From Streptomyces aureoverticillatus (GTDB lineage Bacteria; Actinomycetota; Actinomycetes; Streptomycetales; Streptomycetaceae): a stretch of 50,546 nucleotides of DNA. Location of the stretch: contig NZ_BMSY01000024.1 of assembly GCF_014649395.1 (NCBI RefSeq), positions 1 through 50,546 of the forward strand, in the 5' to 3' direction. Both the position numbers and the translations under genes were made by a program. The notes beneath the pieces are model-generated. The model was not told the origin of the DNA and searched no databases. It saw only the letters and a program-made list of their open reading frames with translations. Each line of letters opens with the position of its first letter. Position 1 is the stretch's first letter. Below, in pieces: positions 1 through 6,762 of the stretch.

Positions 1-2
1 GC

Positions 3-86
3 TCCTGGGTCAAGGGCGCTCATCTGGAGACACTGATCCCGCTGAACGGAAGCGGCGGCGGCGGCGCGCGACGCCCGCCAGCCTGA
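3..86 (+). CDS. C-terminal end of an unidentified protein (partial)
   Basis: An open frame enters from the left edge and stops with TGA at 84-86. It encodes about 27 residues, including SWVKGAHLETLIPLNG followed by a glycine run and a short basic tail. The first half has protein-like composition, but the fragment is too short to assign. One other frame is also open here to about position 98 but gives an arginine-rich, unlikely peptide, so this frame is preferred. No function is proposed. Confidence 0.35.
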   Translation, partial: SWVKGAHLETLIPLNGSGGGGARRPPA

Positions 87-287
87 CGCGACCCTCATGA
101 AGGTGGTGCCACAGCCCGGAAACGCGCCGGCCGACACCGCGACGCCATGTGGCACCCGCCACCTCGCGGGCCTCGCCCGCCCACCGCGAACTCGGCCCCA
201 ACCACCGGTGAACTCCGTACAACCAGCTCCGCTCTTCGGCGGTCACACCAGACAGAGCCGCATCCCGTCGACCGAGTGGGGGCCTCC

Positions 288-1754
288 GTGCCGCACAGCC
301 GCCGCATCCTGACGTACGCCATCGCAGCCACCGCGGCCACGGCCGGGGCAGTGCTCCCGCCCGGTGCCGCCGCTGCCGCACCCCGTACTGCCACGAGCGA
401 CTTCAACGGCGACGGCTACGCGGACCTCGCCGTCGGCGTCCCGGAGGGGACCGTCGCCGGCCAGGCCAAGGCCGGGTACGTGAACGTCGTCTGGGGCGGC
501 CCGAAGGGTGTCGGTGCTCACGGAAGCATCCGTGTCACCCAGGCCACTGCCGAGGTTCCCGGCACCCCGGAGGCGGGCGACCGCTTCGGCACATCCGTGG
601 CCCTGACGGACCTCAACGGCGACGGCATCGCGGAACTGCTCGCGGGTGTCCCCGGCGAGGACGTCACCGACCGGGGTGCGGACGCGGGCATGGTCATCGC
701 CGTAGGCGGCTCCAAGAACGGGCCGGGACCGGCGTCCACGGTCCTGACCGGGCCGTCTCCGTCGGCTGCGTACGGCACATCGGTAGCGGCGGCCGACCTC
801 ACCGACGGCGGCAACAAAGCGATCGTGATCGGCGGCACGGACAAGGTCGTCGCACGTGTCATCCAAGGCGAGGACAGCATCGTCACCACCGTCGTCGCCG
901 CTCCCATGGGCGGTCGCGCCCCCGTCCTGGCCACCGGCGACTTCGACAGCGACGGCACGGCGGACCTGGCCGTGGCGTACTGGACGGCGGGCGTCCCTCA
1001 CACCCAGTCCCACGTGCGCCTGTGGAAGTGGGACGTCGACCGGTCCGCGATGGTCAACTTCTGGAACACGGACAACGCCGGCGTGACCGCCCTGGCCGCC
1101 GGCGACTTCGACGGCGACGGCCACGACGACCTGGCGCTCGGCGAATGCCGTGAGATCGCCGACGAGAACATCGACGACCCGTGCGGTCCCGAGAGACTCG
1201 CCAAGGGCGGTGGCATCCACCTCCACTACGGAAGCCCCGCGAGCGGCTCGTTCGGCACCCGCGCCCAGACCCTCAACCAGGACACCGCAGGCGTCCCGGG
1301 AGCAGCCGAGGACGGCGACCGCTTCGGCGCCGCCCTCGCCGTCGCCGACGTCGACCGCGACGGCCGCGACGACCTGATCGCAGGCACTCCCGGTGAGGCC
1401 ATCGGAAACGCGGCGGGGGCGGGCGCCGCCTGGCTGCTCCGCGGCGGCGCTCGGGGCCTGCTCGACGCAGGCGGCGCTGCCACGGCCGTCGCCTGGAACC
1501 AGGACACGCCAGGTGTCCCTGGCGTCGCCGAGGCGGGGGACACCTTCGGCGCCGCCGTCGCCACGGGCGACTACAACGCCGACGGTGCACCGGATGTCAC
1601 GGTCGGATCCCCTGGCGAGAACGCCTCCCTGGGCGCCGCATGGCTCCTCCCCAAGGGCTCGGCCGGCGGCTCGGCGGCCTTCTCCCCCCGCACGCTCGAC
1701 CTCCCGTACCTCTCCACGGCTCAGAAGTACGGCAAGCCGCTGAACAGCCGCTGA
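288..1754 (+). CDS. Secreted FG-GAP/VCBS repeat protein (integrin-alpha-like beta-propeller)
   Basis: About 488 aa. The GTG at 288 is chosen because a G-rich stretch (278-282) lies just upstream and the product then opens with a basic n-region, a hydrophobic core (LTYAIAATAATAGAVL) and an Ala-rich cleavage region, i.e. a Sec signal peptide. Another GTG at 276 and an ATG at 147 are in frame but add an implausible leader. The mature part has seven FG-GAP-type repeats; six carry a DxNxDG/DxDxDG-type calcium loop followed by a PGE/VG turn (SDFNGDG, TDLNGDG, GDFDSDG, GDFDGDG, ADVDRDG, GDYNADG). The third repeat (ADLTDGG) has lost the acidic loop. Seven repeats predict one closed seven-bladed propeller with calcium sites on the rim. 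It is exported and has no anchor; its ligand is unknown. Confidence 0.88.
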   Translation: MPHSRRILTYAIAATAATAGAVLPPGAAAAAPRTATSDFNGDGYADLAVGVPEGTVAGQAKAGYVNVVWGGPKGVGAHGSIRVTQATAEVPGTPEAGDRFGTSVALTDLNGDGIAELLAGVPGEDVTDRGADAGMVIAVGGSKNGPGPASTVLTGPSPSAAYGTSVAAADLTDGGNKAIVIGGTDKVVARVIQGEDSIVTTVVAAPMGGRAPVLATGDFDSDGTADLAVAYWTAGVPHTQSHVRLWKWDVDRSAMVNFWNTDNAGVTALAAGDFDGDGHDDLALGECREIADENIDDPCGPERLAKGGGIHLHYGSPASGSFGTRAQTLNQDTAGVPGAAEDGDRFGAALAVADVDRDGRDDLIAGTPGEAIGNAAGAGAAWLLRGGARGLLDAGGAATAVAWNQDTPGVPGVAEAGDTFGAAVATGDYNADGAPDVTVGSPGENASLGAAWLLPKGSAGGSAAFSPRTLDLPYLSTAQKYGKPLNSR

Positions 1755-1836
1755 GCACGCCCCACGGACCTTGCGGCCCCACGCTGCCGACGCGGAACCG
1801 GGTTGCCGAAGGGATTTGTCCCGCGTCCTCGCGTAC

Positions 1837-1878
1837 GTCGATGGGCCCGCCCCCGACCTCGGGAGCGGGCCCATCGAC
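1837..1878. terminator. Strong hairpin between convergent genes, likely bidirectional terminator
   Basis: Perfect 14-bp stem GTCGATGGGCCCGC (1837-1850) with its complement at 1865-1878 and a 14-nt loop. It sits between the stop of the FG-GAP gene and the stop of the CbiX-like gene. There is no U-tract, as is usual in Streptomyces. Confidence 0.8.
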
Positions 1879-1906
1879 CTCGTTCAGTCCTGTTGCGGAC
1901 CGTGCG

Positions 1907-2851
1907 TCAGTGCACCGGCGCGCCGGACGGCTGCGGCGGGGTGATGCCCAGTGCCGTCGTGTACTTGGACAGCGCCAGCTTGCCGATCGCCGGGTACGCG
2001 CCGAGCGGCTCGGCGATCGCGCAGCCCGCTTCCTTCGCGGCCGCGTCCAGCAGGCTCGCGTCGACCTCCGGGCCGATCAGGTACGGGGCGAGGGCCAGCT
2101 GGGCCGAGCCGGAGCCGCGCAGCTGCTCGGTGATCGCGGCGACCGAGCCGTCCTCGTCCAGGGCGGCGGCCATCACCGGCACGGCGAGACGCGCGGCCAG
2201 CAGCATGCCCGTGATCCCGGCGGCCTGCACGGCCTCCTCGCCGCCGACCGTGGCGAGGACGATGCCGTCCGCGGCGGTCGCGACCGTGAACAGGCGGGCG
2301 CGGTCGGCGCGGGCCAGGCCCGCCTCGGACAGGCGCACGTGCAGCGCCTCGGCGAGCAGCGGGTGCGGGCCGAGGACGTCGGTCAGCTCGGCGGCGGCGC
2401 GGCTGTCCATCACGGCCTGCCGGATGCGGCGCATCAGCGCGTTGTCGGGGCCCGCGAGCAGGGGCACCACGACGGCGACGGGGCCCTCGGGGCGGCGGGC
2501 GTCCTCGACACCGGCGGCCAGCGCCTGCTCGTAGCGCGCGGTGCGCTCGGCGGCGGTGTGCGCGAGCACGGCCTGGAGGGTGGGGAACTCGGCCGACGGG
2601 CCGGCGTCGGCGTCCGTCCCGTCGACGTAACCGATTCTGGCGTCCAGACCGGGCAGCTCGGAGCGCGCGATGGAGACGACTTCCTCGGCGAGACCGCGCG
2701 TGGCCGTGCTGGGGACGCCCGGCACGGCGAGGACGAGCGCGGGCGCGCCCTCGGGAGCCGCGACGGGCTCCGGGCGGCGGTGCCGGCCCGGCTGACGGGG
2801 TCGCGGCATTCGTACGGGCAGGCCGGATGCGGGCCCAGTGGAGGAGCTCAT
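1907..2851 (-). CDS. CbiX/sirohydrochlorin chelatase-like protein
   Basis: 314 aa starting at ATG 2851 (MSSSTGPASGLPVRMPRP); an upstream in-frame ATG at 2977 would add 42 poorly composed residues. After a basic N-terminal tail come two alpha/beta halves, ALVLAVPG...TRGLAEEVVSIARSELPGLD (from about residue 38) and LARLFTVATAADGIVLATVGG...LALAPYLIGPEVD. This is the two-lobed layout of class II chelatases, and this Streptomyces family is usually named sirohydrochlorin chelatase (siroheme/cobalamin synthesis). The HGS motif that carries the metal-binding histidine in CbiX/SirB reads AVPG here (residues 42-45), and no cobalamin or siroheme gene lies nearby, so the enzyme activity is doubtful. The upstream region holds a 22-bp repeat array. 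Confidence 0.7.
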   Translation of the reverse strand: MSSSTGPASGLPVRMPRPRQPGRHRRPEPVAAPEGAPALVLAVPGVPSTATRGLAEEVVSIARSELPGLDARIGYVDGTDADAGPSAEFPTLQAVLAHTAAERTARYEQALAAGVEDARRPEGPVAVVVPLLAGPDNALMRRIRQAVMDSRAAAELTDVLGPHPLLAEALHVRLSEAGLARADRARLFTVATAADGIVLATVGGEEAVQAAGITGMLLAARLAVPVMAAALDEDGSVAAITEQLRGSGSAQLALAPYLIGPEVDASLLDAAAKEAGCAIAEPLGAYPAIGKLALSKYTTALGITPPQPSGAPVH

Positions 2852-3022
2852 GGCGCCGCATGCTACTGGCTTCAGGGGCTTGGCTGTTCGGGGAGGGTGC
2901 AGGTCAGCGGTATTAGTCCGCTTTGTCGGATGGGTTGGGGAGCGTGTGCTGGTAGGGGGATTTGAGCGGTCGTGCACGGCGCGCGGACTTCGCCGATACG
3001 GAGCGCGTCACTCCGTGACGTA

Positions 3023-3110
3023 CAAGTCACCCTGTGGCATACGACAAGTCACCATCTGATGTGCAGCAAGTCACCCTGCGACGTACAGCAAGTCACCCCG
3101 CGACGTACAA
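3023..3110. repeat. 22-bp tandem repeat array, four units
   Basis: Four head-to-tail units begin at 3023, 3045, 3067 and 3089 with exact 22-bp spacing. Each opens with CAAGTCACC; the last two continue as (C/T)GCGACGTACA. A fifth, degenerate unit (GTCACTCCGTGACGTAC) precedes at about 3007. On the minus strand the unit reads as the end of the neighbouring kinase gene, including its TGA, so the array looks like repeated duplication of that gene's tail. It lies about 170-260 bp upstream of the CbiX-like start. Confidence 0.9.
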
Positions 3111-4067
3111 CAGGTGTGGATCGTGCGGGAGCTTGAGGGTCTCCGCCTTCAGGTCGACGGCGATGCGGACGGCGCCGTCGAGGGGGTCACCCGCGGCCGG
3201 CACCCGGCGGGCGTGCGGGAGACGCTCCGTCAGTCGTGCCTCCAGCGGGCCGAGGAGTACGTCGCCGAGCTTCAGCAGGCCGCCGGTCAGGGCGACTTCG
3301 CAGGCGCCGTCGGCGGGGCAGGCCGCGGCCGCCGCGTCGGCGATGTGGCCGGCCGCCTCCCGCAGGACGCCGACGGCGACCGGGTCGCCGTCGGCCGCGC
3401 AGCGTCCCACCTCGGGTGCGAACGCGGCGAGCACGGCAGGGCGGTCCGCGCGCGGATAGATCTGGCCGGGCAGGCCCGACAGGGGTTCTCCGAACATGTC
3501 CTCCGCGCGGGCGCGCAGCGCGGCCGAGCCGCCCCGGCGGCCGTCGAAGGCCCGCATCGCCGCTTCCAGACCGGCGCGCCCGATCCACGCGCCGCTGCCG
3601 CAGTCGCCGAGCAGATGCCCCCAGCCGTCGGCCCGCCGCCAGGCGGTGAGGTCCGTGCCCAGGGCGATGAGGCCGGTGCCCGCGGCGACGACGACGCCGG
3701 GCCGCTGGCCGAGCGCGCCCGCGTAGGCGGTGACGGCGTCGGCGGCGAGCGCCACGCGCCGTACGCCGAACGACTCGGCGAGCGCGGACGGCAGTTCGGC
3801 GCGCAGGTCCTCGCCGAGCGTCGCCATCCCGGCGGCGCCGACGGCGACCGCGACGAGCCGTCCACCACCCGCCTCGTCCAGCAACTGCCTGATCATGGGC
3901 GTCAGTTGCTCGCTCATGTGCCGGGCGTCGATGCCGCGCGGGCCGGTCCGCACCGGCTCCTTCGAGCGGACCGGCGCCGGACGGCGCAGTCCGTCGGGGA
4001 CGCCGAGCACGGCACGCAGCCCCGAGCCGCCGGAGTCCACGCCGAGGACGACTGCGGGCTCCGTCAC
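3093..4067 (-). CDS. BadF/BadG/NAGK-family sugar kinase (N-acetylglucosamine kinase-like)
   Basis: 324 aa from GTG 4067, preceded by an excellent AAGGAGG Shine-Dalgarno. The ASKHA-fold ATP sites are visible: phosphate-1 GVDSGGSG (9-16), phosphate-2 AAGTGLIALG (128-137) and the adenosine loop ALTGG (259-263). D110 in AADAVTAYAGAL is placed like the substrate/catalytic Asp of NAG kinases, and GWGHLLGDCGSGAWIG (148-163) matches the family block usually written GDEGS. It probably phosphorylates a cytosolic amino sugar such as GlcNAc, though substrate range in this family is broad. It is divergent from ung with 117 bp between. Its last codons are the source unit of the adjacent 22-bp repeats. Confidence 0.82.
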   Translation of the reverse strand: MTEPAVVLGVDSGGSGLRAVLGVPDGLRRPAPVRSKEPVRTGPRGIDARHMSEQLTPMIRQLLDEAGGGRLVAVAVGAAGMATLGEDLRAELPSALAESFGVRRVALAADAVTAYAGALGQRPGVVVAAGTGLIALGTDLTAWRRADGWGHLLGDCGSGAWIGRAGLEAAMRAFDGRRGGSAALRARAEDMFGEPLSGLPGQIYPRADRPAVLAAFAPEVGRCAADGDPVAVGVLREAAGHIADAAAAACPADGACEVALTGGLLKLGDVLLGPLEARLTERLPHARRVPAAGDPLDGAVRIAVDLKAETLKLPHDPHLLYVAG

Positions 4068-4184
4068 GACAGCCTCCTTCTTCGATCTTCGATGAGGAGG
4101 AAGACTAGCGCCGGGGAGGCGTCCGCGTGGGAGGGGTTCTGTGTCCGTGCGGGGACTGGTTGTGTGCCAGTAGGGTGATGTGCT

Positions 4185-4862
4185 GTGGCACCACGACCCT
4201 TGTATGAACTTGTTGACGCAGGCTGGGCGAAGGCTCTGGAACCTGCGGCCGAACGTATCGCTGCGATGGGGGACTTCCTGCGGGCCGAGGTGGCGGCAGG
4301 CCGGACCTACCTGCCGTCCGGGGCCAACGTCCTGAGGGCCTTCCAGCAGCCCTTCGACGACGTCCGCGTCCTGATCGTCGGCCAGGATCCCTATCCCACA
4401 CCGGGGATGGCCATCGGCTTGAGTTTCGCGGTGGCGCCCGAGGTGCGTTCGCTGCCGGGAAGTCTGGAGAACATCTTCCGGGAGATGCATGCCGACTTGG
4501 GGCTGCCCCGGCCGTCGAACGGGGATCTGACGCCGTGGGCCGAGCAGGGGGTGCTGCTGCTCAACAGGGCGCTGACGACGGCGCCGCGCAAGCCGGGCGC
4601 GCATCGCGGCAAGGGGTGGGAGGAGGTCACCGAGCAGGCCATCCGTGCGCTGGCGGCGCGTGGCAAGCCGCTGGTGTCCATCCTGTGGGGCCGTGACGCC
4701 CGCAATCTGCGGCCGCTCCTCGGGGATCTTCCGGCCATCGAGTCCTCGCACCCGTCGCCGATGTCGGCGGACCGCGGCTTCTTCGGCTCACGGCCGTTCA
4801 GCAGGGCCAACGCCCTGCTCGTCGAGCAGGGCGCCCAGCCGGTGGACTGGCGCTTGCCGTAG
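4185..4862 (+). CDS. ung: Uracil-DNA glycosylase, family 1
   Basis: 225 aa, full length for family 1 UDG, starting at GTG 4185. The water-activating loop GQDPYPTPG has catalytic D68. LLLNRALTT (124-132) is the uracil-recognition block with its Asn, and HPSP (189-192) with H189 is the minor-groove and catalytic-His loop, followed by GFFGSRPFS. It removes uracil from DNA to start base excision repair in the cytoplasm. Streptomyces often carry more than one ung copy, and which paralog this is cannot be told here. Confidence 0.95.
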   Translation: MAPRPLYELVDAGWAKALEPAAERIAAMGDFLRAEVAAGRTYLPSGANVLRAFQQPFDDVRVLIVGQDPYPTPGMAIGLSFAVAPEVRSLPGSLENIFREMHADLGLPRPSNGDLTPWAEQGVLLLNRALTTAPRKPGAHRGKGWEEVTEQAIRALAARGKPLVSILWGRDARNLRPLLGDLPAIESSHPSPMSADRGFFGSRPFSRANALLVEQGAQPVDWRLP

Positions 4863-4911
4863 GCGTGCGGCAGGTGAGGTGCCGGAGCGGACGCCCGCCG
4901 GCGGCTCCCGG

Positions 4912-5886
4912 TCAGCCGCGGCGGCCGGCGTCGTCCCGGCCCTCCAGTGCCAGCAGCGCCTTCGCGCGCAGGGACTGGTACGTGGTGATCTCCCGGGCGA
5001 GGTCGGCGGCGACCTGCTTGCGGTAGTGCCGGTCGAGCGATCGGACGAGCCTGGCCCTGCCCACGGACGCGTCGCAGGTGGCGTCGGCGACGGCCACCGC
5101 CGTCTCGCGGCGCTTCGCCGCGGCCTCGCCGCGCGCGGTCTTCTCCCGCAACGCCTTGGCATAGCCGTCGAAGACCGCCGACCTTGCCGCGGACGTGTTG
5201 CGATAGCGGTACCCGGCGGCGGCCATGCACCGGCTCCAGGGGGCGTCGAGCGCCGTGACCCGCTTGTCGTCCAGCAGCCTGCGGTCGATCTCCCCGTCGA
5301 GGTTGGTCGCCACCATCTGCGCCCGCATCCACACCGCCAGGTCCCCGTAAAGGGTGTTCAGCGACCGCGCGTTGCAGCCGTCCTTGTACATGAAGGTCTC
5401 GCTGCCGTCGGGGAGCTCGGCCCGGACCTTCTGACCGATCGTGCCGAAGAGCGCCGCCGTGTACGAGGTCTGCTTCGCCGGGGACAGGGACCGCACGTAG
5501 GCGGCGTTGGGGTCCGCGGGAAGCGGTACCTTCCGCAGGTGCGCGGCGGCCTGGTATCCGACCTGGCGGCGTCGCTCCACCTGATCGCCCCGGCGCGGGT
5601 CGTCCTCGCCGGGAGTACGGGGCACGAACCAGGGATTGGGCCGGTATGAGAACCCCCGACCGGCCATGCACCGGACGATGAGCCGTTCCTGTGCGGCATG
5701 GAGCCGCTTCTGCTGCGCCTCGGTGCCCTTGACGCGCGCGAGGGCCGCCCTGTCCAGCAGGGCCGGTTGTCCGCGCCGCGCGGAGCTCGGCGGGGCGGCG
5801 TCCTCCTGCGGTGAGCACGACGCGAGGAGCAGCAGCGCCATGCATCCGGCGGCCGCCGCCCGGCGGGGTGTCACGAGTCGCTGCAT
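4912..5886 (-). CDS. Secreted lipoprotein of unknown function with duplicated RCMAxxGxxYR motif
   Basis: 324 aa from ATG 5886 with GGAGG six bases upstream. MQRLVTPRRA, a hydrophobic core and the lipobox LASC (Cys24) mark a lipoprotein anchored on the outer face of the membrane. No enzyme motif is recognised. The motif IVRCMAGRGFSYRP (about 70-83) recurs as WSRCMAAAGYRYRN (about 200-213), suggesting two related small disulfide-bonded modules. The C-terminal third is rich in Lys/Arg/Glu/Ala and probably helical or coiled coil. It is convergent with ung, with 49 bp between the stop codons. Confidence 0.75.
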   Translation of the reverse strand: MQRLVTPRRAAAAGCMALLLLASCSPQEDAAPPSSARRGQPALLDRAALARVKGTEAQQKRLHAAQERLIVRCMAGRGFSYRPNPWFVPRTPGEDDPRRGDQVERRRQVGYQAAAHLRKVPLPADPNAAYVRSLSPAKQTSYTAALFGTIGQKVRAELPDGSETFMYKDGCNARSLNTLYGDLAVWMRAQMVATNLDGEIDRRLLDDKRVTALDAPWSRCMAAAGYRYRNTSAARSAVFDGYAKALREKTARGEAAAKRRETAVAVADATCDASVGRARLVRSLDRHYRKQVAADLAREITTYQSLRAKALLALEGRDDAGRRG

Positions 5887-5968
5887 GGGAACCTCCGGTC
5901 GGGTACGCCCTGGTGGGCAGGAGCGGTTCGGGGAAGGCCGGGTCGCCGGACGTCCCGGGGCGGGCCCG

Positions 5969-5985
5969 CGCGAGCCCTGCTCGCG
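5969..5985 (-). terminator. Hairpin downstream of the I36 inhibitor gene
   Basis: CGCGAGC (5969-5975), loop CCT, GCTCGCG (5979-5985), about 65 bp after the inhibitor stop codon. GC-rich without a U-tract. The rest of the gap 5887-6050 shows nothing else clear. Confidence 0.45.
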
Positions 5986-6050
5986 ACGCGCCCGGCCCCG
6001 GGATCTGTGGTGCTGCTCAGCGGGTCACGACGAGACCGATGGGGAAGCCC

Positions 6051-6488
6051 TCAGCACCGCATCCACTTGTTGCTCTCGCCGTCGTCGTTCGGCCGGTGCT
6101 GGGTCCAGCCCTGCCCCCTGGGCAGACAGCCCAGCTTGCGGTCGTAGTTCTCCTCGCCGTAGAGGGCCACGCCCAGGCCCGAAGTGCCGTTGTTGAAGGA
6201 CGAGGAGTCCTCGTTGAAGATGGCCCAACGCCTCCACGACGGGTTGTCGTCCTTGAAGAAGTAGTCCTCGCCCCGGTGGCCCGCGTGCAGGTAGACGCAG
6301 TAGTACTGACGCGGGCAGCCGGGCGGAGCGGCGGCCTGCTCCGCCTCGGCCGGCGCGGAGACCTTGGCCGGCGGCTGTGCCGGGGCCTGCGGCGAGGCCG
6401 CTCCGGCCGAGGGGGCGAACGCGAGCCCTCCGCCCAGCAGCGTCACACCCGATAACAGCGCCAGACGCGTGGAAATGCGTGCCGTCAT
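6051..6488 (-). CDS. Secreted peptidase inhibitor family I36 protein
   Basis: 145 aa from ATG 6488; an AAAGGAG site lies about 11 nt upstream. It has a signal peptide (MTARISTRLALLSGV...GAGA-type cleavage near residue 30), an Ala/Pro-rich linker, then a compact domain: CPRQYYCVYLHAGHRGEDYFFKDD... continuing through NNGTSGLGVALYGEENYD to CLPRGQGW and a terminal NKWMRC. The four cysteines and the YYCVYLHAG..G....F pattern match the betagamma-crystallin-like I36/SMPI family of secreted metalloprotease inhibitors. It acts outside the cell, perhaps protecting against the organism's own or competitors' proteases. It is divergent from the XRE/SARP regulator. Confidence 0.8.
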   Translation of the reverse strand: MTARISTRLALLSGVTLLGGGLAFAPSAGAASPQAPAQPPAKVSAPAEAEQAAAPPGCPRQYYCVYLHAGHRGEDYFFKDDNPSWRRWAIFNEDSSSFNNGTSGLGVALYGEENYDRKLGCLPRGQGWTQHRPNDDGESNKWMRC

Positions 6489-6658
6489 GTTCTCGTCCTC
6501 TCCTTTGCGCCGATGTGCCGGACGAGAAGGAGTCAACACCGGCGCGCTCACCAGGCCCCTTCCGCGCGCTGTCCGTCCGATGAGCGCACCCACGAGGCGG
6601 CTCTCGCGTCGAAACGGCGTGGTCGGCCCCGTCCCCTGGCCGTGTCGCGGGCGCGCTG

Positions 6659-6687
6659 CCGGACTTTCGGCCGGACTTTTCGTCCGG
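6659..6687. promoter_or_regulatory. CCGGACTTT direct repeats plus CCGGAC/GTCCGG inverted repeat, candidate operator
   Basis: CCGGACTTT occurs at 6659 and again at 6671 (12-bp period); the second copy pairs with GTCCGG (6682-6687) across TTTTC. The block lies between the divergent I36 inhibitor and SARP genes, 76 bp upstream of the SARP start. A loose promoter (GTGACC 6698-6703, 16 bp, TAGGTT 6720-6725) follows on the plus strand. Direct repeats just upstream of a promoter are how SARP proteins typically bind, so autoregulation is possible. Confidence 0.45.
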
Positions 6688-6762
6688 TAAGACACCTGTG
6701 ACCGCATCGCGGCGGCCGCTAGGTTGAGCCGTCTGCCCGAAAGAGAGAGCCCGGAGGCGGAC

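Noticed and set aside
243..1874. 543-aa minus-strand frame opposite the FG-GAP gene
   Set aside because: Its VAVAVEV-type repeats are the antisense of the DGDG calcium loops; no independent support.
3023..3110. CRISPR-like array
   Set aside because: The 22-bp units are contiguous with no spacers and no cas genes are present.
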